Positions 34,889 through 44,071 are shown, counted from the first letter of the stretch. The stretch: 44,132 bases of DNA from Candidatus Woesearchaeota archaeon (GCA_018698915.1 JABIPN010000005.1:1-44132); one strand, 5' to 3'. Notes: a model not told the origin generated them from the sequence alone. Numbers and translations are program-made.

Positions 34889-37111
34889 TTAGGATTGTAG
34901 TTCTTTCTTTATTTTTTCTGAAAGAGTTATTATTGTAGTTGTGAGAGTCATTATTCTTGCAAGATGGTCAAGAACTGTGTTTTTATCCTTTCCTTCCTGC
35001 ATTCTATCTTCATGTGCTTTTAGATTCTTTTCGCTAATTCGACCCTTAAGATCTTTATATTGAGCAACTGCATCATTTTTAATTTGAGAAGTTATGGATT
35101 CTATTTCCTCGATTATTGGCTCTTTTTTTACATTGTTATTATCTGAAGTTAGATTAGTAATATCTTCTTTTAGTTTGAGAAGTCCTGCTTTGTCTCGATC
35201 TATTGCTTGATATACATGTTCAATAATTGAAGTTAGTGCCTGTTTATCCTTAAGCGCTTTTCTTTCACTTTCAAGTTCAAAGAATTCTTTGTATAATTCT
35301 TGGAATGTTGTTATTAATTTTCTTTCATCATCTTTCAGATAAGACGGTGTTGGTCCTGCCGCTGATTCTGTTTTAGTTGCTGTAATTGGTCTTTGTGCTG
35401 AAGTTTCTTGCATTGGTTTTTTGAGTTTATCTTTGAGCTTTTCGATATTTCTAGTATCATCTACTAATTTTTTTGCTGCACTTTGAAGTGATCCGGAGGA
35501 AAAGAATCCAGTTCCTTTTTTCTCAACTTTTATTATTTTCTTAATGCTTTCTACAAATGTTTTTATCTCAGAATTAATCTGAGTCATAGCTTTAACTTCC
35601 ATTAGGAATTTTTTGTTATCTTCAGTCAATATTGTTTGGAGATTAGTAAATATTAGAGATATTGCCGATTTATATTTTTCTGGATCTTTTTTAAATTGAC
35701 TGGCTTGAGTAATTTGGTTAGGAATTGTACTTAGTTTGAACACAAATTCTTTGTTAAATCCGTCTAGTGTTTTGACTCGTTTTAATTTTTCATTAATCTC
35801 ATCAATTTTTATTTTATTTGATACTCCGGATATTGTTTTAATATCTTTTTCATAAATGTTAAACTTCTTTTTTGCATCTTTGAGAATCTCATTCAATTTA
35901 TTATAATCAGAATTTCCTTTGAATTGTTTATTCCAACTTTCAGGAATATTTATCGCATTTTGAAATCTTTTTTCATTAGCTATAAACTCTTCATTTAGTC
36001 TTTTGATGCCTGCCATTAAATTTTGTGCTGCTGCGAATTCATTTTCTGAAGCTATTAATTTAGCTTCAGTTTCAAAATCTTTGTTTAATTGATCAATATC
36101 GTTAATTACTTGAGTTAGTTGGTTTGAAACTAATTTAGTTTTGTTAGGAAGATTTTCATCCTGAGTGGCTCGGGCCAATATTGCTAATAAACTTACTATT
36201 GCACTTTCATCTTTTCTGACCATGCCTTCAAGTTTAGCCGCTTCTGACGCTAATGCTGCTTCTCTATCTACATCTTCTTCTATGCTCTCAAACGTATCTG
36301 GATTAACAGGTTCTAATGGTTCACCAACCGCAGAAGTTGGATTTGCTTCTTCTGGTTCAAAAGATACATTGTATGCTAAAATTAATGTTGCAGTGTCTAA
36401 AGCGGCTTTATTAACATTAATAGAGTTTACGAAAAAAGACACATTTCTTTCTTGGAGCCCATTAAGTGCTTGAATACTTGTAGTAATAAATCCTGATAAT
36501 TCTGAAATTTTTGTATCTTCGGGAGATTTACTTCCAAATTTTGTCTCTATTTTTGAAGTAACACTTGCCCAATTTAACTTAAGGAATGCAAGTTCTGACA
36601 TTAGCTTTTCATTATTGTTTGCTCTCAACTCAGCTGCATATGATTTTGTTTTTAGCATGAATGTTGTTGCAAAAGGTTCTTCTAGTGAAAGGTTAAACGA
36701 ATCTGGGAATGAAGCACCAAATCTTTCTTCGCCTTCAATTGTTCTATCAGACGTTTCAGCGTCAGCGGAGTCAGAAGTATTACTTGGACTTCCGGAAGTA
36801 GTATTTGTTGAAATTTCTTCTTCAGAAATAATAAATTTATCCGTTATGTGTTGACCTTCATTTTGTTTACTATCTATTAACATCTGATTGCTGCTAAAAT
36901 AGAAATGTGTTGCTTCATAGTTTCCTTTTGTTAAATCTGTACCTAAATTAAAATTTCCGTTTTTGTCTGTAAACTCCGTTTCCTTTCCTTCAGAATCTTT
37001 AATTTCTAGTTTTATGCTTATTTCGGGATGTGTCCAAGTTGAAGAATTATATTTATTATCTATCTGTGTTGTATATTCACCTTTTTCATTCTTTACAATT
37101 CGTAATGTCAT
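34889..37111 (-). CDS. Large coiled-coil protein with N-terminal beta domain homologous to the 32465..34852 product; no signal peptide
   Basis: IDNKYNSSTWTHPEISI...GNFNLG..GNY...SSNQMLIDS aligns with IDNPYNTITWTNPELSI...GIFNLG..GDY...SNNAILIAS. Confidence 0.7.
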   Translation of the reverse strand: MTLRIVKNEKGEYTTQIDNKYNSSTWTHPEISIKLEIKDSEGKETEFTDKNGNFNLGTDLTKGNYEATHFYFSSNQMLIDSKQNEGQHITDKFIISEEEISTNTTSGSPSNTSDSADAETSDRTIEGEERFGASFPDSFNLSLEEPFATTFMLKTKSYAAELRANNNEKLMSELAFLKLNWASVTSKIETKFGSKSPEDTKISELSGFITTSIQALNGLQERNVSFFVNSINVNKAALDTATLILAYNVSFEPEEANPTSAVGEPLEPVNPDTFESIEEDVDREAALASEAAKLEGMVRKDESAIVSLLAILARATQDENLPNKTKLVSNQLTQVINDIDQLNKDFETEAKLIASENEFAAAQNLMAGIKRLNEEFIANEKRFQNAINIPESWNKQFKGNSDYNKLNEILKDAKKKFNIYEKDIKTISGVSNKIKIDEINEKLKRVKTLDGFNKEFVFKLSTIPNQITQASQFKKDPEKYKSAISLIFTNLQTILTEDNKKFLMEVKAMTQINSEIKTFVESIKKIIKVEKKGTGFFSSGSLQSAAKKLVDDTRNIEKLKDKLKKPMQETSAQRPITATKTESAAGPTPSYLKDDERKLITTFQELYKEFFELESERKALKDKQALTSIIEHVYQAIDRDKAGLLKLKEDITNLTSDNNNVKKEPIIEEIESITSQIKNDAVAQYKDLKGRISEKNLKAHEDRMQEGKDKNTVLDHLARIMTLTTTIITLSEKIKKELQS

Positions 37112-37117
37112 TTTAAT

Positions 37118-38437
37118 TTATAGCGGAACAACTGTAAAGGCTATAGGTATCTCGTGCTCCGTTGTCGTTGTAATATCTACAACTTTTAGATTAATAGTGT
37201 AATTTCCTGGACCAAAATCTCCGTCTACTCTTGGTGGATCATTTGTTGTTCCATCAAAAGCAGGTCTAGCTCCCGCTCCATTGAAGTTCCAATATATTTC
37301 TAAATTTCCGTGAGTGTGATCATCTCCTGCAACATCTGTCGAAGTTGTTGCATCAAACTGTACTGTTCCTGCAACAATTATTGCGCCGCCATTGATAATA
37401 TTTCTTACTTGTGGATTTCCGCCTCCGCCTCCAGGAGTTATTGTTACTGTAACTGTATCTGTTGCAGTTCCACTTCCTGAATCTCTTACTGTTAAAGTTA
37501 CAGTCTTAGCTCCGTCTGAGGCGTATGTTACTGGTGCTGAAGGATTTCCTGGTGCTACAGTTACTGTTTCATCTGTAGGGGTGGCTCCTGCGCCAAAATT
37601 CCAAACCCATTCAGTCATTGTATTTCCTGGTCCGGGTGTTGAAGTGTTACTAAAATTAATATTATCCCCTATTGCTCCCGCATTTGGAGTTGCAGTCATT
37701 GTAATGTTTGGGTCGTTGTGACCTCCCCACCAACTTGGAATAGGAACTCCTGCTGCATTTAAGGCTCGACCAGTAAGTCCTCTCGGAATTGATCCTCTTT
37801 CTTGTAAGAATGCAATTACTGAATGACCTAAAAATCCAACACCGATTATAAACATCCAGCCAGTTATAGCGCTGAGTGTTCCAAAAAATAGATTTGCATT
37901 TGGAGTTACTATATCGGCGGAAAGTACGTCCAGAGATGCTATTTCTTTGTACTCTTCAATATATGATAAAATTGATTCTAGGAATGCAGATGAAAGAATT
38001 AGACTAATTCCAATTCCTAGTGAACGCATTGCTGCAGAACTTTTTCCTGAACTAAATAGTTGTGCAACTCGATAAACCATTGCAGCCATCAGTGCAAAAG
38101 TTATAATCATTATCCATGGTATTGTGAATAAGATCATATCGAATTTAGTTACATAAGTAAAGAATCCTGCACCAAAACCCAATGCAGCTGCAATTACGCT
38201 CGGATTCATTGCACTGGCAGCACCGCGTGCTGTACCAGTTGCTTGTTGCATAACTAAATTGAGCGCAAATTGGCTTACTGCAAAAACGAGAACAAAAGCG
38301 TAAATATAATTAGCAATATCTGGAGTAATCATATCAAAAACTCTATCGAAAGAACTCTGAAGTGTACCGTTATGACTTTCAGCATATGCTGCCGGTAATG
38401 CTAGCAATGAAATTAGAGAAATTGCTTTCTTTCGCAT
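37118..38437 (-). CDS. Membrane protein with signal peptide, multiple TMs and C-terminal PKD-type domains
   Basis: MRKKAISLISLLALPAAYA; TM blocks; ITMTATPNAGAIGDNINFSNTSTPGPGNTMTEWVWNFGAG ... GAKTVTLTVRD. Confidence 0.75.
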   Translation of the reverse strand: MRKKAISLISLLALPAAYAESHNGTLQSSFDRVFDMITPDIANYIYAFVLVFAVSQFALNLVMQQATGTARGAASAMNPSVIAAALGFGAGFFTYVTKFDMILFTIPWIMIITFALMAAMVYRVAQLFSSGKSSAAMRSLGIGISLILSSAFLESILSYIEEYKEIASLDVLSADIVTPNANLFFGTLSAITGWMFIIGVGFLGHSVIAFLQERGSIPRGLTGRALNAAGVPIPSWWGGHNDPNITMTATPNAGAIGDNINFSNTSTPGPGNTMTEWVWNFGAGATPTDETVTVAPGNPSAPVTYASDGAKTVTLTVRDSGSGTATDTVTVTITPGGGGGNPQVRNIINGGAIIVAGTVQFDATTSTDVAGDDHTHGNLEIYWNFNGAGARPAFDGTTNDPPRVDGDFGPGNYTINLKVVDITTTTEHEIPIAFTVVPL

Positions 38438-38476
38438 GCTTTTCTGAAGAGGTTTTTTTATATAAACTTTACTTCG

Positions 38477-38878
38477 CTATGCGCGTAGTAGTTTTCTAAA
38501 AGTGTTATGAGCGTCTTTGAAATCTCGAATTGGTCCTTTGAGTTTTTGATGAATTCGTCGGTCTAATCTTTCCATTTCTTTGATTTCTGACTTGACTGAA
38601 TTTAATTCTCTCTTCAATTCTTGTACTTGTCGTTTGAAAGAATTGTTATCAATTTGTCCAGATCTAACTTGGCTCTCGATAGTTTTGTATTGAGATAGAA
38701 TTTTTTCTTTTTGTCTGTATGCTGAATCTAAAGCTTGGAGTGCATCTTTTTCAATCTTTGAATAATGTCCAATTTGATCTAAAGCAAGTCTAAACTCTGC
38801 AAGTTTTAGTTTTGCTTCAGTTAAATAATGAGCTCTTCGCTCAACTCTATCAAAATGTCTTCTCATGAAATTCAACAT
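38477..38878 (-). CDS. Coiled-coil protein, unknown function
   Basis: 133 aa, charged heptad-rich, intact ORF. Confidence 0.6.
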   Translation of the reverse strand: MLNFMRRHFDRVERRAHYLTEAKLKLAEFRLALDQIGHYSKIEKDALQALDSAYRQKEKILSQYKTIESQVRSGQIDNNSFKRQVQELKRELNSVKSEIKEMERLDRRIHQKLKGPIRDFKDAHNTFRKLLRA

Positions 38879-38901
38879 GATTAGTTTTGGTAATTAATAG
38901 T

Positions 38902-39630
38902 TTAATAGTTTGCGATAAAATCTTCTTCGGAGAAATTTAGTTCTCCCGGAATGATTATGCAGTAAGGTGCATTTCCGAAATCTTGGTTTTGTAGGTTTTT
39001 TATTGAATCGTATTTGATTACTTCACTTTCTAATCCTAAACGTGAACAGCCTATTGCTTTTCCAAGTTTGAAATTTCGTTTTTTTGATATTTCTTGTATA
39101 ATTTTTAGTGCTTCTTTGATTGAAAGGAATTTATTCTCTTTTGGATCCAAGTCTAGCAAAAATAATGTATGTGCTCCGATTGATTGATTTTGTTCCAATA
39201 AATCAAAGAAAGATTCTGGTTTATGATTTTCAGTCCAAAATGGAATTGATGCAGTCTTTCCGAATTTGTATAATTGTAATCCTGTTCTTGCTATTGCAGT
39301 GAAAATTGATACAGATTGAATTATCTTAGTTTGGATATTTTTCTTCTTTGCTTCTTGTAAAATTTCTGTGTGGGTTGTTGCAGATAACGGATCTCCGTAA
39401 ATTAATAATGTAATTTCTTTATCTTTTTGGAAGAATGGTTTTTCTTCTTCAACTTCTGAGCGATGTAGAACTTTGATTTTTGTTTTTAGAAATTCTTCTA
39501 GTTCTTTAATTGTGTAATCAGATAACGAAGTATAACTTTCGATGTAAACTTCGTCGGATTTATTTATAGCTTCGATTCCTTTGACTGAAATGTCCTTCAG
39601 GCTTAAACCCAATCCTACTATGTTTAACAT
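38902..39630 (-). CDS. dphB: Diphthine synthase
   Basis: MLNIVGLGLSLKDISVKGIEAI..VYIESYTS, YGDPLSATTH, ARTGLQLYKFGKTASIPFW. Confidence 0.93.
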   Translation of the reverse strand: MLNIVGLGLSLKDISVKGIEAINKSDEVYIESYTSLSDYTIKELEEFLKTKIKVLHRSEVEEEKPFFQKDKEITLLIYGDPLSATTHTEILQEAKKKNIQTKIIQSVSIFTAIARTGLQLYKFGKTASIPFWTENHKPESFFDLLEQNQSIGAHTLFLLDLDPKENKFLSIKEALKIIQEISKKRNFKLGKAIGCSRLGLESEVIKYDSIKNLQNQDFGNAPYCIIIPGELNFSEEDFIANY

Positions 39631-39668
39631 GTTTATATCCAAAATAGAACTTTTATAAGAGTAATGAA

Positions 39669-40694
39669 ATGACTAGTAATATGGTCAAAGTCTTGAAGAT
39701 TTCTAAAATTGGTGGCGAGAAAGTTCGCAAGAAATTGATAGAAAAAGGTGTTTTGGATGCTTCTTATTCTCTTGGAAAAACTGGGAATTTTTTATTGTTT
39801 CCTTTGAAAAAAACCCGCGGAATTGTGAAAGAGTTCGGTGGAAAGATTGTTGATAGACCTCTTCGCAAAGTTTCGAAACCAGTTACTGGTTTGAAAGAAG
39901 CTTTGGGAAAAATATTGCCTTCTTCTTTGGCTGAAAAGTTTCCTCGGAGTTTTGATCAAGTTGGAGATATTGCAGTTTTGGAAATTCCACAAGGGTTGGG
40001 AAAATATGAGAAAGTTATTGCGCGGACTTTGGGAAGAATTAATCCAAGAATTAAGGTTGTTGCGAAACGTGCAGAGAAATATTCTGGTAAATATAGAATT
40101 AGACCAATTACTGTTTTGTATGGAGAGAAACGAAGTGAAACTATTCATCGTGAAGCAGGAGTTAGGTTGAAGGTTGATTTGAATACTGTTTATTTTTCTC
40201 CTCGTTTGGGAAAGGAAAGGTTAAGGATTGCTAAATTAGTTGAAGAAAAAGAGAAAGTTTTAGTTATGTTTTCAGGAATTGCACCTTACGGGATTGTGAT
40301 TGCTAAGAAGAATCCTTCGGCTGAAGTTTGGAATATTGAATGGAATCCTCATGCGGTTAAATTTGCAGAAGAAAATATTAAGTTGAATAAATTAGGAAAA
40401 CGAGTTCATTCTCTCGGAGGAGATGTTCGTAAAGTTATTCCTAAATTGAAGAAGAAATTTGATAGAATTGTAATGGTTCTTCCTTTTGATAATGATAAGT
40501 TTTTGGTTGATGGTTTGATGGTTTCTAAGAAGGGAAAGACCGTGATTCATATGTATTCTATTCTTGAAGAAGGCGCGGTTGATGAATTTAGGTCTAAGCT
40601 TGAGCGAAAACATGGGTTAAAGGTTTTTGATGTCGTAAAAGCAGGTGCATATGGTCCTAAAATGTGGCGATATTGTTTTGAGATTATTGTGTAG
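39669..40694 (+). CDS. trm5: tRNA (guanine37-N1)-methyltransferase, archaeal Trm5
   Basis: FDQVGDIAVLEIP, YGEKRSETIHREAGVRLKVDLNTVYFSPRLGKER, VLVMFSGIAPYGI, NIEWNPHAVKFAEENIKLN. Confidence 0.92.
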   Translation: MTSNMVKVLKISKIGGEKVRKKLIEKGVLDASYSLGKTGNFLLFPLKKTRGIVKEFGGKIVDRPLRKVSKPVTGLKEALGKILPSSLAEKFPRSFDQVGDIAVLEIPQGLGKYEKVIARTLGRINPRIKVVAKRAEKYSGKYRIRPITVLYGEKRSETIHREAGVRLKVDLNTVYFSPRLGKERLRIAKLVEEKEKVLVMFSGIAPYGIVIAKKNPSAEVWNIEWNPHAVKFAEENIKLNKLGKRVHSLGGDVRKVIPKLKKKFDRIVMVLPFDNDKFLVDGLMVSKKGKTVIHMYSILEEGAVDEFRSKLERKHGLKVFDVVKAGAYGPKMWRYCFEIIV

Positions 40695-41592
40695 GTTGAT
40701 CTGGTTGTTGATCCGTTGGTGATTGATCTGGAACTGGTTGCTGAGGTGCAGGTTGAGGTTGCTGCGGTTGGTCTGGTTGCTGAGGTGCAGGTTGAGGTTG
40801 CTGCGGTTGGTCTGGTTGCTGTAATGGTGTTGTTTCATGGATTGGTAATTCATCTTTTGGTTTCTTGAATTTGTTCCATGCGACAAAGCCTCCTACGATT
40901 AATATTAGTGCTCCGACTGCAATTAGTGAATAAATTAGAATTGAATTATCATCTTCTGGTTCTTCATCACTTGAGGACGGTGTTTGTTGTGTTGTTGATT
41001 TTTTCTGAGTTGTAGTTTTCTTTTGAGTTGTGGTAGCAGGAGTTGTAGTATCATTAGTTGTGTCTGTGGTTTCTTCTTCAGTGGATTCTTCTTCAGTGGA
41101 TTCTTCTTCCTCTGCTGTTTCCTCGGATTCATCGTCTTGCTGATTTGTTTGATCTCCTGAACTAGCAAGGGTATCTCCTTGAATATTATCGACGGTTCCA
41201 GAACCTCCGGGAATTATATCTACATTAATTACACCGATATCTCTGTTTCCTGTTGCGTCTATAAGATCCAATTCAACTATTGCGATATCTCCTTGGACTG
41301 TTTTTCCATCAAATCCTGAAATGTCAATTAATACTATTCCTGAATTAATATTAGCATCAATTTCTGAGGAAGTTATTTGAGATCCTGCACTTACGCTTGA
41401 AAGTGAAAGTGCTGAAGAATCATAAGTTATTTCGAATGACATTAAGTCGATATTTACTTCAGTAATATCGATACTATAAGTTAGTTTGGAGCTGGTTTGT
41501 GATATTAAATTTGCAGTTACTGAAACATCAGTTGCTAAAGCTATACTTGTTGTTGATAAAATAACTAAAAGTAGTAATATTGTCCTTTTCAT
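40684..41592 (-). CDS. Secreted/membrane-anchored cohesin-domain protein with cytoplasmic Pro/Gln-rich tail
   Basis: Signal peptide; cohesin pattern (LMSFEITYDSSALSLSSVSAG..., GIVLIDISGFDGKTVQGDIAIVELDLIDATG); acidic/Thr linker; TM near the C-terminus. Confidence 0.78.
   Translation of the reverse strand: MKRTILLLLVILSTTSIALATDVSVTANLISQTSSKLTYSIDITEVNIDLMSFEITYDSSALSLSSVSAGSQITSSEIDANINSGIVLIDISGFDGKTVQGDIAIVELDLIDATGNRDIGVINVDIIPGGSGTVDNIQGDTLASSGDQTNQQDDESEETAEEEESTEEESTEEETTDTTNDTTTPATTTQKKTTTQKKSTTQQTPSSSDEEPEDDNSILIYSLIAVGALILIVGGFVAWNKFKKPKDELPIHETTPLQQPDQPQQPQPAPQQPDQPQQPQPAPQQPVPDQSPTDQQPDQPTQ
40734..40811. repeat. Two exact 39-bp tandem copies plus partial third
   Basis: ctggttgctgaggtgcaggttgaggttgctgcggttggt at 40734 and 40773; encodes QPDQPQQPQPAPQ repeats. 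Confidence 0.95.
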
Positions 41593-41593
41593 T

Positions 41594-43879
41594 TTATCGC
41601 TTCATGAGTATATTTTTTAACTTAATTAAATCTCCAGAGTTAGCATCCGTTCCGTCTAAATTAACATCTAAATTACAATCGCTACAAATTTCAGTACCCA
41701 AAAGTGCTTCTTGAAGTATACGAATATCTCTTACATCTACACATGCACCATTATAACAAGTATTATCTACGTTACCCATTCCCACCCTTACTGGTATATT
41801 TCCAATCGTCGCAAAATTTGGTAAGTCGCTGAATGATGGTGAACCTGATGCATCAACCATAAGCACGCTTAGGGAATATTCGCCTGGTGTTAAAATTGTT
41901 GGAGTAATTATTTCTATTGAATTTCCTGAATTTAAGTCTACAGCTTCTACTGATGTTTCTGCGGCTTCAATACCGTCTGAATCTGTAAATTGGAACAATA
42001 TATCAAATTCTGCACATTCTGAGTCTACATCTGCCCAGTCATCTCGCGTAGTTGCACGGTTTTTTACACATCTAGTTTGTGTTGCGGGTGCTAAATCAAT
42101 AGAAAATTTCTGATCTGGGAAGAACCGATCATAGTTATCAATATCTGTGGATAATGATGCTGCGCGTTCTACTTTAAATAGTACGTCAGAAGTGCATCCT
42201 GTTGTGCTATCAAAAGTTACATCTCTTTGTAAATCATCAATAGCCGAATCATGTACTCCGTCATCATTAACATCAACCCAATTAGTTAGTGCACATTGAT
42301 CTAGAATCACCATATATTCGCCTTCGCTGTCTAACTTCATATTTAGAGTACCGTCATTATCATCATCTATTTGGTTTTCTGCACAACCATAAAGTGAATC
42401 TGCTCGGTTTGTTATACTAGCTCTTAGACAATTGCTTTCATCTAGACCACAGTCAGTATCTGGACACTTATCATTAACATATTTTCCATCTCCTGCTAAA
42501 TCACCATCCGGATCTAACCATACTGCTGATACTCGATAAAAGGGTAGATTTCCTGCTGCAACAATACCTACGGGTTCTTCAACATCAGGATAACCATCTC
42601 CATCTGTATCTTTTAATGCTATTGTTGTGGTGGTTCCTGTTTCTAAATTATCAAAAGTATTTATTTTTGTGTCTCCAGATTTATCCCAAATATTGAAATC
42701 TTCTAATTTGAATTGAATAACTCCGGCTTTTATTACATCAATATTTAGTTCAACCAATATATTCTTGATATGATAGTTTTCAATTACATTTCCTTCTTGT
42801 TGTATTGAAAGTGTGGTTTTTCCAGTTTCAGTACTAGTAGTTGTATCTAATTTGAATGGGCTAGTGAATTCTCGATTGTTTGACGAGTCGTAGTCACTAA
42901 AAGTATACTTGTTAAGCATGTAAGGCGATACTGCTTCATATTTGGATCCGTCACAAAACTCAGCTCCGGGAAAACCTTCAGTCGTACATTCAGTATTTGG
43001 ATTATTTGGACACTCATCCCTTGAATCAGGTATACCATCATTATCTGCATCATCATCACAAACATCTCCAATACCGTCAGGAGGATTATCACTGTCTTTT
43101 TGGTCTGGATTATAATCGGCCGGACAATTATCATCTTCAGCGGCTATTCCATCCTTGTCGTGATCACTTCTATGGCCTCTTAGGAGTTGTACTTCAAAAA
43201 CTTCTTCTGATGGTGCACTCAAATCTCTAACACCCCACTGGCCTGGTCCGCCACCGCTTTGTCCAAGTGTCTTATACTCACACACTCCAAACTCACATAA
43301 GTCGGAAGTATCAACATCACTATCATCACAATGACTGTTCTGTGTACATTCATAATATTCACAAGAGTAATCTACACATGAAGAATACGGATTTCTATCA
43401 GTTGTTTCACTACATTGATCACCAGTAGTACATTCAACATTTTGACAGGCGTTTGCAACACAACTGTCATAAGTTGTACTATCGGCATCATCACATTGAT
43501 TATCTGACCAACATTCAGCATAAGGAATTATACAATTATCGACTAATTCTGCTGAACTTAAATCTATGAGCTCCTCATTACCGTATTCTGTCTTTAATTC
43601 AAAATCTATTCCTGCTACAGTTTTGAGGTTATTAAATTTTACAAACGCCACTACTGAATCTTCTTCTTCTAATAGTCCTCCAGGACAGCCAGTTGTGGTT
43701 CTTCCACCTACGGACATACATTCGAACTCTACTGAACCTTGACCTATTGTTTCAGTTACTTTTGTAAATAGCCCGGTTTTTGGAAATGCTATTACAATAA
43801 AAATAAGAACCAATGCACCAACAATGTAATAAGGTAGTTTATCATTCTTTCCTGCTCTGCGTGGTCGATGTCTAGACAT
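41594..43879 (-). CDS. Surface protein: N-terminal TM anchor, Cys-rich repeats, thrombospondin type 3-like repeats, C-terminal dockerin-like domain
   Basis: CWSDNQCDDADSTTYDSCVANACQ repeats; DKDGIAAEDDNCPADYNPDQKDSD...; C-terminal CVDVRDIRILQEALLGTEICSDCNLDVNLDGTDANSGDLIKLKNILMKR. Confidence 0.78.
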   Translation of the reverse strand: MSRHRPRRAGKNDKLPYYIVGALVLIFIVIAFPKTGLFTKVTETIGQGSVEFECMSVGGRTTTGCPGGLLEEEDSVVAFVKFNNLKTVAGIDFELKTEYGNEELIDLSSAELVDNCIIPYAECWSDNQCDDADSTTYDSCVANACQNVECTTGDQCSETTDRNPYSSCVDYSCEYYECTQNSHCDDSDVDTSDLCEFGVCEYKTLGQSGGGPGQWGVRDLSAPSEEVFEVQLLRGHRSDHDKDGIAAEDDNCPADYNPDQKDSDNPPDGIGDVCDDDADNDGIPDSRDECPNNPNTECTTEGFPGAEFCDGSKYEAVSPYMLNKYTFSDYDSSNNREFTSPFKLDTTTSTETGKTTLSIQQEGNVIENYHIKNILVELNIDVIKAGVIQFKLEDFNIWDKSGDTKINTFDNLETGTTTTIALKDTDGDGYPDVEEPVGIVAAGNLPFYRVSAVWLDPDGDLAGDGKYVNDKCPDTDCGLDESNCLRASITNRADSLYGCAENQIDDDNDGTLNMKLDSEGEYMVILDQCALTNWVDVNDDGVHDSAIDDLQRDVTFDSTTGCTSDVLFKVERAASLSTDIDNYDRFFPDQKFSIDLAPATQTRCVKNRATTRDDWADVDSECAEFDILFQFTDSDGIEAAETSVEAVDLNSGNSIEIITPTILTPGEYSLSVLMVDASGSPSFSDLPNFATIGNIPVRVGMGNVDNTCYNGACVDVRDIRILQEALLGTEICSDCNLDVNLDGTDANSGDLIKLKNILMKR

Positions 43880-43963
43880 TAATAGTTATTTGCGATTCTT
43901 ATATATAAACATTAGCCCAATTAACATTAAGCTTTTAAACTAAAATTACATCGGTTTTCCACT

Positions 43964-44037
43964 GGGGGCATAGCATAATCTGGTTAGTGTAGCCGGTTCC
44001 AGACCGGCTGATCGGGGTTCAAATCCCTGTGTCCCCA
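43964..44037 (+). tRNA. tRNA-Trp (anticodon CCA), intronless, no encoded CCA tail
   Basis: GGGGGCA/TGTCCCC acceptor (one G-U), D stem GCAT/GTGT, anticodon stem GCCGG-TTCCAGA-CCGGC, T arm CGGGGTTCAAATCCCTG, discriminator A. Confidence 0.92.
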
Positions 44038-44038
44038 T

Positions 44039-44059
44039 CTCTGTTTTAGAAAAACAGAG
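44039..44059 (+). terminator. 9-bp inverted repeat immediately 3' of tRNA-Trp
   Basis: CTCTGTTTT-AGA-AAAACAGAG perfect hairpin starting 2 nt after the discriminator base. Confidence 0.35.
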
Positions 44060-44071
44060 GACAAAAAATAG

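Noticed and set aside
16491-38437. Calling the locus a standard archaellum operon
   Set aside because: No FlaH/ArlH-type ATPase or FlaF/FlaG pair recognised here, and far too many pilin-like genes; labelled type IV pilus/archaellum-related only.
40617-40886. 89-aa Asn/His-rich minus ORF and 40935..41168 Lys/Gln-rich ORF
   Set aside because: Alternative frames of the low-complexity tail and linker of the cohesin protein.
40690-43880. Cellulosome-like degradation system
   Set aside because: No glycoside hydrolase or carbohydrate-binding domain recognised nearby; cohesin/dockerin in archaea is known outside cellulosomes.
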